Source: Amycolatopsis sp. FDAARGOS 1241
GTDB taxonomy: Bacteria; Actinomycetota; Actinomycetes; Mycobacteriales; Pseudonocardiaceae
DNA: 64,000 bases
Direction of reading: 5' to 3'
Assembly (NCBI RefSeq): GCF_016889705.1
Contig: NZ_CP069526.1
Coordinates: forward strand, 7,017,001-7,081,000
Shown here: positions 9,063-17,840 of the stretch, one piece after another
How the letters are laid out: every line of letters starts with the position of its first letter
Position numbering within the stretch: position 1 is the stretch's first letter
Made by a program: the position numbers and the translations under genes
The notes under the pieces: model-generated
Told to the model about the DNA's origin: nothing
The model's input: only the letters and a program-made list of their open reading frames with translations
Database searches by the model: none

Positions 9063-9895
9063 GTGAACGGAAAGACCACTCCGCAGTTCCACAAGTACCT
9101 GGCGCTCGGCGACTCGTACACCGCCGGGCCGCTGATCCCCGGGCAGCAGGCCGCCTGGTGTCTCCGCTCGAACATCAACTACCCGTCGTGGCTCGAGAAG
9201 CGGCTCGGCGTCGACGACGAGGACGGCGCGTTCACCGACGTCAGCTGCTCGTCGGCCGACACGTCGAACATGACGCAGCCCCAGGTCACACCCACGCCGA
9301 GCGTCCCACTCGCCACGCAGTGACCGCAGTTCGCCGCCGTGAGCCTCGGCACCGACCTGGTCCTCATCGGCATCGGCGACAACGACTACGGCGTCTTCGG
9401 CGACCTCGTCGGCACCTGCCCCACCGTGCGCGCGCAGGACCCGGCCGGCGCGCCGTGCAGGAGCACTTCACCGTCGGCGGGGTGGACACCATGGCGGCGG
9501 CGGTCCGGAACACCCGCCGCAAAATCACCCAGGTCGTGCGGGGCGTCGTGGAACGCTCCCCCGGGCGCCACGAGCGTCCTCGTGGGCTACCCGCGGCCGC
9601 GGCCGCCCACCGGCACATGCCTGAGCGTGATCCCGTTCGCCGACGGCGATTACGCGTGGGCCGACGGCGTCGAACGCGAGCTCAACGCCAGCATTGCCTA
9701 AGCCGCACGAACCACGGGCGCCCGCTTCGTGGACACCTACGGCCCCAGTTCTCGGCCACGACGCCTGTGCAGGCGCAGCCAAGTGGATCAACGGCCAGTA
9801 CACGAACCTGTTCGAAGCCGTGTCCCACCACCCGTTCAAGGCGGGCATGGAGGCTGAAGCGGCCCTGATCGCGCAGGCTCTGGGCGTGACCGGCA
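9063..9895 (+). pseudogene. Decayed SGNH/GDSL-hydrolase gene
   Basis: A relic of an SGNH-hydrolase (secreted lipase/esterase) gene. Block I GDSYTAG, block III GDNDYG and the C-terminal His block (SHHPFKAG) are all recognisable, but in three reading frames. In-frame stops occur at 9321-9323 and 9699-9701, and frame changes are needed near 9455, 9555 and 9750. Read through, the order matches a normal enzyme of about 270 residues (nucleophile Ser, CPTVRAQDP, VLVGYPR, DTYGP, HPF). The start also lacks a signal peptide. It is clearly non-functional, with at least two nonsense and three frameshift lesions, unless the assembly is poor here. Confidence 0.88.
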
Positions 9896-9969
9896 CCGGT
9901 GGCACACCGGCACCTCGCCAGAAGGCGAGCGGCGCGATCAGCTCACCCGCATGGCGCGCGGCGCGGGCC

Positions 9970-10827
9970 TCACGGGAGCGTCAGGATCTCCGCGCCGTCG
10001 GCCGTGACGACGAGGGTGTGCTCGAACTGGGCCGTCCACTTCTTGTCCTTCGTGGTCACGGTCCAGTCGTCGGCCCACAGGTCGTAGTCGATGGTGCCGA
10101 GCGTGATCATCGGCTCGATCGTGAAGGTCATGCCCTCTTCGATCAGCGTGTGCACCGACGGCTCTTCGTAGTGCAGCACGGTCGGCGCGGTGTGGAACGC
10201 CGGGCCGACGCCGTGGCCGGTGAAATCGCGCACCACGCCGTAGCCGAACCGCTTGGCGTACGCCTCGATCACCCGGCCGATCACGTTCAGCTGCCGCCCG
10301 GGCCGCACCGCCTTGATCGCGCGGGCGGTCGCTTCGCGCGTGCGCTCGACGAGCAGCTGCGCCTCCTCGGAGACGTCGCCGGCCAGAAACGTGGCGTTGG
10401 TGTCGCCGTGCACGCCGCCGATGAACGCGGTGACGTCGATGTTGCAGATGTCGCCGTCCTCGATCACGGTCGAGTCGGGGATGCCGTGGCAGATGACCTC
10501 GTTGAGCGAGGTGCAGCACGATTTCGGGAAGCCGCGGTAGCCGAGCGTCGACGGGTACGCGTGGTGGTCGAGCAGGAACTCGTGCACGACCTTGTCGATG
10601 TCGTCGGTGGTCGCGCCGGGCTTGACGGCCTTGCCGCCCTCCTCCAGCGCCTGCGCCGCGATCTTCGACGCCACTCGCATGGCTTCGATCACTTCGGGTG
10701 TGCGTACCCCGTTGCCGGTGTCCCGTTTGGGCGCCGGCCGGTCGACGTACTCGGGGCGGGCGATGTCGGCGGGAACGGAGCGGCGCGGCGTCTGGACACC
10801 GGGCGTCAAGGGGGCACGAACGGGCAT
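9970..10827 (-). CDS. map: Methionine aminopeptidase, type I
   Basis: A 285-residue metalloprotease that removes N-terminal Met from nascent proteins. All five metal ligands are visible: Asp in NIDVTAFI, Asp in HGDTNATF, His in GHGVG, Glu in TIEPM, Glu in QFEHT. The protein has about 40 extra N-terminal residues rich in Pro ([16 protein letters not shown]), as in the mycobacterial MapB (type Ic), where this extension is thought to contact the ribosome. It sits just downstream of the PBP gene on the same strand, matching the Rv2861c to Rv2864c order. Confidence 0.96.
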   Translation of the reverse strand: MPVRAPLTPGVQTPRRSVPADIARPEYVDRPAPKRDTGNGVRTPEVIEAMRVASKIAAQALEEGGKAVKPGATTDDIDKVVHEFLLDHHAYPSTLGYRGFPKSCCTSLNEVICHGIPDSTVIEDGDICNIDVTAFIGGVHGDTNATFLAGDVSEEAQLLVERTREATARAIKAVRPGRQLNVIGRVIEAYAKRFGYGVVRDFTGHGVGPAFHTAPTVLHYEEPSVHTLIEEGMTFTIEPMITLGTIDYDLWADDWTVTTKDKKWTAQFEHTLVVTADGAEILTLP

Positions 10828-10844
10828 GCGTCCAGCCTACGACG

Positions 10845-12638
10845 TCACTTCCCCGCGACGCCCGCGAGGAACCGGTGAGCGGCTTCCACGGCCGGTTTCG
10901 ACGAGCCCGCGTCGGTGAGCAGCACCGCGAGCGCCAGGTCGCCCTGGTAGCCGACGAACCAGCCGTGGGAGTGCGTGCCGTCGCCGAACTGGGCCGTGCC
11001 CGTCTTGCCGCGCACGTCGGGCAGGTCGCGCAGGGCGGTGGCCGTGCCGTTGGTCACGACGTCGCGCATCATCGAGCGCACGGCGTCGAGCACCTCCGGC
11101 CGCGCAGGCGGGCCGAGGCCGGTGACCTTGGCCGTCGTCCCCTTCACGACCGTCGGCACCGGCACCTTCCCCGACTGCACGGCCGCGGCGGCGAGCGCCA
11201 TCCCGAACGGGCTCGTGACCACGGTGCCCTGCCCGAACCCGTTCTCCGCGCGCTGCACCTCCGTATCGGCCTTCGGCACGGAGCCCGTCACGGTCGTGAG
11301 GCCCGGGATCACGAAGTCGGCGCCGACGCCGAGGGAGCGCGCGGCGTCCGTGAGCGCGGTCGGCGGCAGGCCGGCCGACAATTGGGCGAAGGTGGTGTTG
11401 CACGACTGGGCGAACGCCTTCGCCAGCGGCACCGTGGCCAGGTCGAAGCGGCCTTCGTTGGGGATCACACGGCCGGAGAACGTCACGGTGCCCGGGCACG
11501 CGACGGGCGAATCGGCCTTCACGCGCCCGGCCGACAGCGCGGCCGTGGCGGTGACGATCTTGAACGTCGAGCCCGGCGGGAAGCGGCCGGTGAGCGCGAG
11601 CGGTCCCTGCGCGTCGGCGGGCGGGTTCTGCGCGACGGCCAGCAGCTGGCCCGTCGAGGCCTGCAGCGCCACGATCGCCGCCGGTGCCGGCACCGGGGCC
11701 AGCGCCTGCTCGGCGGCCTGCTGGACGTGGCCGGACAGCGTGCTCGTCAGCGCCGGCGGCTCCTTCGGTGGCACGGCGAAGAGCTCGGCGGCCTCGCTGC
11801 CGGTCACGTCGAGCGACACGATCCGCCAGCCCGCGCCGTCCGCGGCCTGCTGCTCGACCATGGTCCGCAGCGCGGGCAGCACCTGGCGGCCCGTGTCGCG
11901 GTCGTCGGCCAGCAGGTGTTCCTGGCTGGTGAAGCGGACGCCGGGCAGGTCGTGGATGACGGGCTTGACCTGCTCGTAGTCGGTGTCGCGCAAGGACAGC
12001 ACGGGGTAGGCGGAGCCGGGTTTGGTGGCCTTGATGCCGTCGAGCACGGAGCGGGCGGTCACCGTCGGGTCGAAGCGGTGCAACGCCGAGCCGAGCTGGT
12101 TCGCGACGGCCGCGGTGTCGCCCGTTTTGGCGGGGTCGACGACAACGCCGATCACCGTCTGCGGGCGCAGCAGCGGGAATCCGTCCCGGTCGAGGACGGG
12201 TGGCGGCTGGGCGGGGTCGGCGACGAGCGCGAGGCTCTGCTGCTCCGTGAGCTGCGGGTGCACGACGGTGGGTTGCCAGTGCACCTGCCAGCCGTCCTCG
12301 GCCGAGCGCAGCTGGGCATCGGCGGTGTAGGTCCAGGTGCGGCCCTTGGGAAGGTGCCACGTCAGGCGGTAGCGGCCGGTGGCGGTGTCCCCGGACTGCT
12401 TCACGGACTCGTCGGCGGCTTCGACGGAATCGGGCTTGAGGGCCGAGCGGATCTGCGTGAGCGTGGCCTTGGCGGCGTCGGGCGAGTCGGTCTTCGCGGC
12501 GGCCGCGGCGACGTCACCCGAGCCGAGGGCGGTGAGGAAGGCGGCGAGCGTGTCCTCTGGCCCGTCCGCGGAGCACGCGGCGAGCGGGAGAACGGTCAGC
12601 AGGGCGGCGGCGAGCGCGGCACCACGACGTCGGGCCAT
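10845..12638 (-). CDS. Penicillin-binding lipoprotein (class B, Rv2864c-like)
   Basis: A 597-residue membrane-anchored transpeptidase-type PBP. The signal sequence ends in a lipobox with Cys22 (LAAC). An NTF2-like MecA N-terminal domain follows (about residues 25-140), then a dimerisation domain and the penicillin-binding domain with S357-T-F-K, S412-C-N and K545-T-G-T. This layout is that of M. tuberculosis PBP-lipo and staphylococcal PBP2a. It probably crosslinks peptidoglycan and may contribute beta-lactam tolerance. Only 17 bp separate it from map. All active-site motifs are intact. Confidence 0.95.
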   Translation of the reverse strand: MARRRGAALAAALLTVLPLAACSADGPEDTLAAFLTALGSGDVAAAAAKTDSPDAAKATLTQIRSALKPDSVEAADESVKQSGDTATGRYRLTWHLPKGRTWTYTADAQLRSAEDGWQVHWQPTVVHPQLTEQQSLALVADPAQPPPVLDRDGFPLLRPQTVIGVVVDPAKTGDTAAVANQLGSALHRFDPTVTARSVLDGIKATKPGSAYPVLSLRDTDYEQVKPVIHDLPGVRFTSQEHLLADDRDTGRQVLPALRTMVEQQAADGAGWRIVSLDVTGSEAAELFAVPPKEPPALTSTLSGHVQQAAEQALAPVPAPAAIVALQASTGQLLAVAQNPPADAQGPLALTGRFPPGSTFKIVTATAALSAGRVKADSPVACPGTVTFSGRVIPNEGRFDLATVPLAKAFAQSCNTTFAQLSAGLPPTALTDAARSLGVGADFVIPGLTTVTGSVPKADTEVQRAENGFGQGTVVTSPFGMALAAAAVQSGKVPVPTVVKGTTAKVTGLGPPARPEVLDAVRSMMRDVVTNGTATALRDLPDVRGKTGTAQFGDGTHSHGWFVGYQGDLALAVLLTDAGSSKPAVEAAHRFLAGVAGK

Positions 12639-12708
12639 GCTCCGGATCGAACCAGCCCGCGGCGCGCATCAACAGGTGCAACGCCGATCCCGGAAGAGCG
12701 ACCCCGAT

Positions 12709-13563
12709 TCAGAACAGGACGGTCGCGTACTGCCCGACCTGCTGGAACCCGACCCGGCGGTACGCGGCGAGCGCGGGGGTGTTGAAAGCGTTCACATACA
12801 GGCTCGCGGTGCGGCCGAGGCCGTGCACGAGCCGGTTCACGACCGCCGCGGTGCCCGACGTGCCGAGGCCGCTGCCGCGCCGTTCGGGATGCACCCACAC
12901 GCCCTGGATCTGGCCGACGCCCGACGACATGGCGCCGATCTCGGCCTTGAACACGACCTCGCCGTCCTCGAAGCGGGCGAACGCGCGGCCGGTGGCGATC
13001 AGCTCGCTCACGCGGGCTCGGTAACTGGCACCGCCGTCCCCCGCGCGCGGGTCGACGCCCACTTCCTCGATGAACATCGCGACGGCCGCGGGCAGGTAGC
13101 GCTCGAGCTCGTCCGGGCGCACCGCGCGCACATACGGGTCGGCTTTCACGTGCGGGCTGCCATCGAGCGCCATCAGCGGCTGATCACCGCGCACCTCGCG
13201 CGCCGGCCCCCACTCGCCGGACAGCTCGTCCCACAACCCCAGCACCTGCTCCGCCGGCCCGACGAGCGACGAGCACGTGCGCTGCCGGCGCAGGGCCCGG
13301 TCGGCGAACGAGCGCAACGCCGAGGCGTTGCCGCGCAAGGGAATCAGGTTCGGGCCCGCGAAGCACAACCCCTGGTACCGTCCGGACCGCCCCGGACGTC
13401 CTTCGGCGGCCCAGAGCTCGCCACCGAGCCGCCACGGGTCGAGGCCCGCGGCCTCGACCCGGGCGCTGACCATGCAGCTGCTCACGGGGTCGGCGGCCAG
13501 CGCAGCGCGCACCGCTGGGTAGTCCCGATCGTCGAGCAGCCGTGCACCTGCAAGCCGCAACAC
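12709..13563 (-). CDS. GNAT acetyltransferase with DUF4081-type N-terminus (Rv2867c-like)
   Basis: A 284-residue protein in the position of Rv2867c between the PBP and ispG clusters. The N-terminal half (LLDDRDYPAVRAAL, LCFAGPNLIPLRG) matches the DUF4081 domain, and the C-terminal 120 residues form a GNAT fold with QGVWVHPERRGSGLGTSGTA for acetyl-CoA and SLYVNAFNTPALAAYRRVGF at the end. GTG 13563 was chosen because homology begins there. The substrate is unknown. It runs divergently from the small DUF4177 gene. Confidence 0.88.
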   Translation of the reverse strand: MLRLAGARLLDDRDYPAVRAALAADPVSSCMVSARVEAAGLDPWRLGGELWAAEGRPGRSGRYQGLCFAGPNLIPLRGNASALRSFADRALRRQRTCSSLVGPAEQVLGLWDELSGEWGPAREVRGDQPLMALDGSPHVKADPYVRAVRPDELERYLPAAVAMFIEEVGVDPRAGDGGASYRARVSELIATGRAFARFEDGEVVFKAEIGAMSSGVGQIQGVWVHPERRGSGLGTSGTAAVVNRLVHGLGRTASLYVNAFNTPALAAYRRVGFQQVGQYATVLF

Positions 13564-13643
13564 AGCGTCCAGAGTGCCAGATGAAGCGGGTGAACGGAAC
13601 GCAAGCCCGCCGACACGCTGAGATGAACGGCACAATCGGACGC

Positions 13644-13850
13644 ATGCAGCGCTACACGTACAAGGTCGTCGAACTCCGCGAGAAGCTCATGGGCGGCAAG
13701 ATGTCGGGCGACCGGCTCGAACGCGTCCTGAACGACCACGCCCGCGACGGCTGGCAACTCAAGACGATCACCGCGGCGGACGTGAAGGGACGCCTCGGAC
13801 CGGCCGGGGTGGAGGGGCTGTTGGTTACCTTCGAACGACCACTCCAGTAG
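13644..13850 (+). CDS. DUF4177 family small protein
   Basis: A 68-residue protein starting RYTYKVVELREK and containing the hallmark LERVLNDHARDGWQLKTI, which identifies the DUF4177 family (small alpha-beta proteins of unknown function). ATG 13644 gives the usual family start; ATG 13623 would add seven residues. No operon partner. The ribosome site is weak (CGGA at 13637). It is the last gene before a 1.1-kb region of mobile-element debris. Confidence 0.8.
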   Translation: MQRYTYKVVELREKLMGGKMSGDRLERVLNDHARDGWQLKTITAADVKGRLGPAGVEGLLVTFERPLQ

Positions 13851-13899
13851 CCCCGCCGGCCGGCAGGCAAGCCTCTGCCCTTCTGCGGTTTCCAGCGGT

Positions 13900-14340
13900 G
13901 GTTGCCTCGCTGCCGGTGAGTATTGGTGGGTACCAGTGTCACGGGTTCGGCTGGGGCGTCCCGGTCGAGGGTCATGCATTTGCCAGAGGGCGTGGGGATC
14001 GCAGATAGACCGGCACGCCGCCGGTTCGGGGTGAGCTGGGCGTGCCGGTGCATCTCGCCGACCTGGTCCCGGGTCGACGACCACCACGGCTGGACGGGCA
14101 ATGTCGCGATCTTCGCGGTGAGAGTGTCACGGACCTGGTTCGGGGACACAGCCTTCGGACAGGGGAGGCAGCGTTACCCGCCGGGTGACGCGTTCGACCA
14201 GGGTGCCGATCGCAGCGGGTTGAACTCGCCCATGATCAGGTCACTTTCCTGGGGCCCGGACATCACTCGGCCCGCCCCTTCGGCAGGACGGCCTCTGATC
14301 ATCAGGATCTCGGGGCCATCGACGGGCTCTGATCCGGGCC
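13900..14340 (-). mobile_element. Decayed IS30-family transposase fragment
   Basis: The minus strand holds the C-terminal catalytic part of an IS30-type DDE transposase in several frames: DLIMGEFN, then LVERVTRRVT, VRDTLTAKIATLP, an EMHRHAQLT segment and finally CDPHALWQ (about 13978-14001), which corresponds to the CDPHSPWQRG block of intact IS30 transposases. The Arg-Gly after Trp-Gln and the following N-E-N-T-N-G segment (third acidic residue) are missing or scrambled, stops occur, and there is no N-terminal HTH or recognisable terminal repeat. It is an old inactive remnant. Confidence 0.7.
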
Positions 14341-14350
14341 GACATGGGGC

Positions 14351-14512
14351 CGCCGGTCGACGCGGCCGGTGCGCTGACGGGGCGATCAGCGATCACGATC
14401 GCTCAGCCAGGATCGACAACCGCGACACCACCGAAAGAATCCTCGGCGCCGCCTCGGCTGCCCGCGCCGCACTCCGCCAAGGTTCGCGGTGCGATCGTTG
14501 ATGGCCACCCGC
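14351..14512. repeat. 162-bp dispersed repeat, copy 1
   Basis: This 162-bp stretch recurs at 20934-21095 in the same orientation with only three mismatches (98% identity), although the flanks are unrelated. It contains a perfect hairpin AGCGATC-AC-GATCGCT (14388-14403). No terminal inverted repeats were found and no frame gives a convincing protein. Copy 1 abuts the IS30 relic; copy 2 splits a cyclophilin gene, so this behaves like a small non-autonomous mobile element. Confidence 0.88.
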
Positions 14513-14966
14513 CGGGCGGCTGCCGTGGTTCCCCAGACCTGCTCAGACCAGTGCGAACAGGCCGCCCGCTGCCCAGAGAAGGCCCCGCCACGCCGACCAG
14601 GCCCACGCCACCAGCGCACCCTATGCGCGGTCTCGTTGCGCTCTGGACATCCGCAACTCCTGACCACATCAGGTGTTGCAAGCACCCCTGGAAACCGCCG
14701 TCCAAGGGAGCGTCGCTGCTCCAGTCCGTCGGCTGCCCCGGCAAAACGCTTGGTCAAGCCCGGCAGGAGGCCAGCCTGTCCACAACTCGGCGAAGCGGTG
14801 GACAAATGCCCGGGCAGCGCGCTGCGGCGCGGCCGCTGCGGCGACCGGCCGGCTCTGGGCGGCCCACGGCGTCATGGCCGACCCGCACAGCGCGGCCCAT
14901 CCCGGCGACCGGCGCGCGACCGCGGCCCGGACGCCCCGGCACGAGCGGCGCGCACCAGACCACTGC
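14513..14966. other. 454 bp without a recognisable gene
   Basis: The stretch between the 162-bp repeat and the VOC gene has open frames on both strands but none with homology, ribosome site or sensible composition. It probably continues the debris field that starts with the IS30 relic. TGTCCACAA at 14793 and GTGGACAAA at 14814 resemble DnaA boxes but are imperfect. Confidence 0.55.
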
Positions 14967-15362
14967 CTAGGCGCCGCGGTAAGAGCCGATCGTCCACGAG
15001 TTCCCCTCGGCGTCGCGCAGGCTGAAGGTGTGCGATCCGTAGTCGGTGTCGTGGAGGGCGAGGGTGATGTCCGCGCCCGAGGCCGCCACGCGGGCGTGGA
15101 TGGCGTCCACGTGGTCGGAAACCACGTACACCGCGCCGGTGCCGGGTTTCATGGTGTCGTGGACGGCGTCGGCGGGGCCGCCGGTGCTGCCGAGCATCAC
15201 GCCGCCGCCTTCGGGCCAGCGGAGTTCCGCGTGGGCGATCGCGCGCTCGTCGCCTGGGACGACGAGAGTTTCGGTGAAGCCGAGGACGTCGACGAGGAAT
15301 CGGATGGCAGCCGGGGCATCGTCGTAGCTCAGAGCCGGCCAAACCGTCGGTGAAGGTGTCAT
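14967..15362 (-). CDS. VOC (glyoxalase/bleomycin-resistance fold) protein
   Basis: A 131-residue vicinal-oxygen-chelate protein with two beta-alpha-beta-beta-beta modules: WPALSYDDAPAAIRFLVDVLGF and, after ALHDTDYGSHTFSLRDAEGNSWTIGSY, the typical end of the second module (DAEGN, W). Such proteins are dioxygenases, isomerases or drug-binding proteins; nothing here fixes the ligand. ATG 15362 overlaps the stop of the upstream AraC-type gene (ATGA), so the two are translationally coupled and probably work together. Confidence 0.9.
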   Translation of the reverse strand: MTPSPTVWPALSYDDAPAAIRFLVDVLGFTETLVVPGDERAIAHAELRWPEGGGVMLGSTGGPADAVHDTMKPGTGAVYVVSDHVDAIHARVAASGADITLALHDTDYGSHTFSLRDAEGNSWTIGSYRGA

Positions 15363-16183
15363 GCGGGCGAGTCTGGCGAAGCCGCCGACTCGTCGTCTTG
15401 GAGGAACGGGAGCTCTTCCGCGATCCACGTCCGCGGCGAGCAGCCCGCCAGCGCGCGCCATTCGTTCGACAGGTGCGCCTGGTCGTAGTACCCCGCCGTG
15501 ACGGCGACCGAAGCCAGGTCGAACGAACGCGCACGCAACAGCCGGCCCGCCCGCTCGAAGCGCAGCACCCGCGCGGCCTGCTTCGGGGCGAGGCCCACCT
15601 CCGCGCGGAAGCGCTCGCCGAAGTGGCGGCGGCTCCAGCCGATCTCGGAGGCCAGCTCCCCGACCCGCACGCAACCCCAGCTGCCCCGCAGCAGCCGCCA
15701 CGCCTCCCCCAGCTCCGGGGCCGGCGGAGCACCCGAAGAGACGTGCGCGGCCAGGGCCGAGTCCAGGATCGCGAACCGCGCGGGCCAATCCGCGGCCTCG
15801 TGCAGCCGCGCCGGCAGCTCACCCCACGACCGGCCGAAGTCCGCCAAGTCGACGACCCGGCCGCTCAGCTCGGCCGCGGTCACCCCCAGCAACGCCCGCA
15901 CACCGAGCGGGTCCAGCTCCAGGTGCAGGCCCCGCTGCACGCGGTCTTGCGTGATGAACGCCGGCGACGTGTGCAGCCCGCCGACGAGAGCCTGCAGCGA
16001 ACCCTCCCCCGGCAGGCCGGCGAAGCGGATCGGCTCTTCGAGGCTCACGATCAGCGTCACGTGCCGCGAGGGCAGGCCGCGGTGGACGGCGAGGGTGACG
16101 TCGTCCTGCGAGTAGCCGATGTAGCGCGTCACGAGCCCCCGCAGCGCGGGGTGCGGTGCACGCGTCGCCCAGCTGTGACTCAC
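15359..16183 (-). CDS. AraC-family transcriptional regulator
   Basis: A 274-residue AraC regulator. The N-terminal half is a DUF6597-like ligand domain (LVTRYIGYSQDD, RHVTLIVSL, GLHTSPAFI), and the C-terminal 100 residues carry two helix-turn-helix units (VGELASEIGWSRRHFGERFR and VAVTAGYYDQAHLSNEWR, with the GY-x-DQ-x-H signature). GTG 16183 was chosen because homology starts at SHSWATRAPHP. It is coupled by an ATGA overlap to the VOC gene, a pairing common in actinobacteria, and probably senses the VOC ligand. Confidence 0.92.
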   Translation of the reverse strand: MSHSWATRAPHPALRGLVTRYIGYSQDDVTLAVHRGLPSRHVTLIVSLEEPIRFAGLPGEGSLQALVGGLHTSPAFITQDRVQRGLHLELDPLGVRALLGVTAAELSGRVVDLADFGRSWGELPARLHEAADWPARFAILDSALAAHVSSGAPPAPELGEAWRLLRGSWGCVRVGELASEIGWSRRHFGERFRAEVGLAPKQAARVLRFERAGRLLRARSFDLASVAVTAGYYDQAHLSNEWRALAGCSPRTWIAEELPFLQDDESAASPDSPA

Positions 16184-16263
16184 CTGACCAGCGTAGGCCG
16201 CGGCAGCCCGGTTTCTGCTACCACGGACGGCGGGGGTCGCCGAGGAAAGGACGCGCATCCGTC

Positions 16264-16518
16264 ATGACGATCCAGGAGCAGGCCCAGCAGCTCGAACTGC
16301 TGGCCGACCAGGTGCCCACCGGCATCGCCCTCGCGACGAAGGGCGAGCTGGAGGACCTGCAGGCCCAGGTGCTCGGGCTGCTCGGCGAGACGTCGACCGC
16401 CACGACCATCCAGGGCGCCATCCTCGAAGCCGGCCGGCAGATCGACGACGTCGCCGCCGCGCTCGAGAACGTGCGGATGCAGATCAAGGACGCCGCCCGC
16501 CACCACTTGCAGGGCTGA
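16264..16518 (+). CDS. Small helical protein of unknown function
   Basis: An 84-residue protein, almost wholly helical and rich in Ala, Gln, Leu and Glu (EQAQQLELLADQV, ELEDLQAQVLGLLGE, QIDDVAAALENVRMQ), so probably a coiled coil or helical bundle. I recognise no family; it lacks the WXG motif of ESX substrates despite a similar size. A purine-rich AGGAAAGGA lies 17 bases upstream of ATG 16264, which is far for a ribosome site. It ends at a long perfect hairpin. Confidence 0.68.
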   Translation: MTIQEQAQQLELLADQVPTGIALATKGELEDLQAQVLGLLGETSTATTIQGAILEAGRQIDDVAAALENVRMQIKDAARHHLQG

Positions 16519-16520
16519 AA

Positions 16521-16557
16521 CGCGCTGAGCCGGCCCCGCAGCGCGGGGCCGGCTCAG
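16521..16557. terminator. Bidirectional hairpin between convergent genes
   Basis: A perfect 17-bp stem (16521-16537 with 16541-16557) and a 3-base loop, placed between the convergent small gene at 16264 and ispG. It has no U-tract but is very stable. Confidence 0.85.
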
Positions 16558-16570
16558 CGAAGCGCAACCG

Positions 16571-17722
16571 TCAGCCGACGGTGACGCTCGGTGAACCCTC
16601 ACCGATGCCGTCACCGGCTTCTTCGGCGATCCGCATGGCCTCTTCGATCAGGGTCTCGACGATCGCGTGCTCGGGCACGGTCTTGATCACCTCGCCCTTC
16701 ACGAAGATCTGGCCCTTGCCGTTGCCGGACGCCACACCCAGGTCGGCCTCGCGGGCCTCGCCGGGGCCGTTCACGACGCATCCCATGACCGCGACGCGCA
16801 GCGGCACCTCCATGCCCTCCAGACCGGCCGTGACCTGGTCGGCGAGCGTGTAGACGTCCACCTGCGCGCGCCCGCACGACGGGCACGACACGATCTCGAG
16901 CTTGCGCGGCCGCAGGTTCAGCGACTGCAGGATCTGCGCGCCGACCTTGACCTCTTCGACCGGCGGCGCGGACAGCGACACGCGAATGGTGTCACCGATG
17001 CCCTGGCGCAGCAGCGCGCCGAACGCGACGGCCGACTTGATCGTGCCCTGGAACGCGGGCCCGGCCTCGGTGACGCCCAGGTGCAGCGGGTAATCGCACT
17101 GCTCGGCGAGCAGCTCGTACGCGCGCACCATCACGACCGGGTCGTTGTGCTTGACCGAGATCTTGATGTCGTGGAAGTCGTGCTCGGCGAAGAGCGACGC
17201 CTCCCACATGGCCGACTCGGCCAGCGCCTCGGGCGTGGCCTTGCCGTACTTCTCCAGCAGACGCTTGTCGAGCGAACCGGCGTTGACGCCGATCCGGATC
17301 GGCGTGCCGTGGTCCTTCGCGGCCTGCGCGATCTCCTTGACCTGGTCGTCGAACTTGCGGATGTTCCCCGGGTTCACGCGCACTGCGGCGCAGCCCGCCT
17401 CGATGGCGGCGAACACGTACTTCGGCTGGAAGTGGATGTCGGCGATCACGGGGATCTTCGACTTCTTCGCGATGGCGGGCAGCGCCTCGGCGTCGTCGGC
17501 GGACGGGCACGCGACACGGACGATGTCGCAGCCGGCCGCGGTGAGCTCGGCGATCTGCTGGAGGGTGGCGTTGACGTCAGCGGTCAGCGTCGTCGTCATC
17601 GACTGCACGGAGATCGGGAAGTCGCTGCCGACGCCCACGGAACCCACGTGGAGCTGGCGGGTTTTGCGGCGCTCGGCGAGGACGGGGGGCGGCAGAGCTG
17701 GCATACCTAGCGCGACGGTCAC
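16571..17722 (-). CDS. ispG: 4-hydroxy-3-methylbut-2-enyl diphosphate synthase
   Basis: A 383-residue iron-sulfur enzyme of the MEP isoprenoid pathway (also called GcpE). It reduces methylerythritol cyclodiphosphate to HMBPP. The N-terminal TIM barrel starts with [10 protein letters not shown] and contains [11 protein letters not shown] and RVNPGNI. The C-terminal domain carries the 4Fe-4S ligands CPSCGR and [11 protein letters not shown]. It lies downstream of dxr and rip1 on the same strand, the order seen in M. tuberculosis (Rv2868c-Rv2870c), but a hairpin at 17804 separates it from rip1, so it may have its own promoter. Confidence 0.97.
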   Translation of the reverse strand: MTVALGMPALPPPVLAERRKTRQLHVGSVGVGSDFPISVQSMTTTLTADVNATLQQIAELTAAGCDIVRVACPSADDAEALPAIAKKSKIPVIADIHFQPKYVFAAIEAGCAAVRVNPGNIRKFDDQVKEIAQAAKDHGTPIRIGVNAGSLDKRLLEKYGKATPEALAESAMWEASLFAEHDFHDIKISVKHNDPVVMVRAYELLAEQCDYPLHLGVTEAGPAFQGTIKSAVAFGALLRQGIGDTIRVSLSAPPVEEVKVGAQILQSLNLRPRKLEIVSCPSCGRAQVDVYTLADQVTAGLEGMEVPLRVAVMGCVVNGPGEAREADLGVASGNGKGQIFVKGEVIKTVPEHAIVETLIEEAMRIAEEAGDGIGEGSPSVTVG

Positions 17723-17803
17723 GTCTCCAGCGTACCTACACCGTCCGGAGCAGTTTCAACGAAGTCAACCATCACGGTGAGCAGCGTTACCCCCGGTCGG
17801 GGG

Positions 17804-17835
17804 CCCACCGGCCGGGTCGTGACCCGACCGGTGGG
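17804..17835 (-). terminator. Hairpin downstream of rip1
   Basis: A 15-bp stem with one mismatch and a 2-base loop (17804-17818 with 17821-17835), six bases after the rip1 stop. It could end or attenuate dxr-rip1 transcription before ispG. Confidence 0.7.
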
Positions 17836-17840
17836 AGCGC

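Noticed and set aside
10698..12785. A long plus-strand frame antisense to map and the PBP
   Set aside because: Composition is typical of antisense GC-rich shadows; the minus-strand genes have all catalytic motifs.
14351..14512. The 162-bp repeat as part of the IS30 transposase gene
   Set aside because: No frame of the repeat matches IS30 transposase, and copy 2 has no IS30 sequence next to it.
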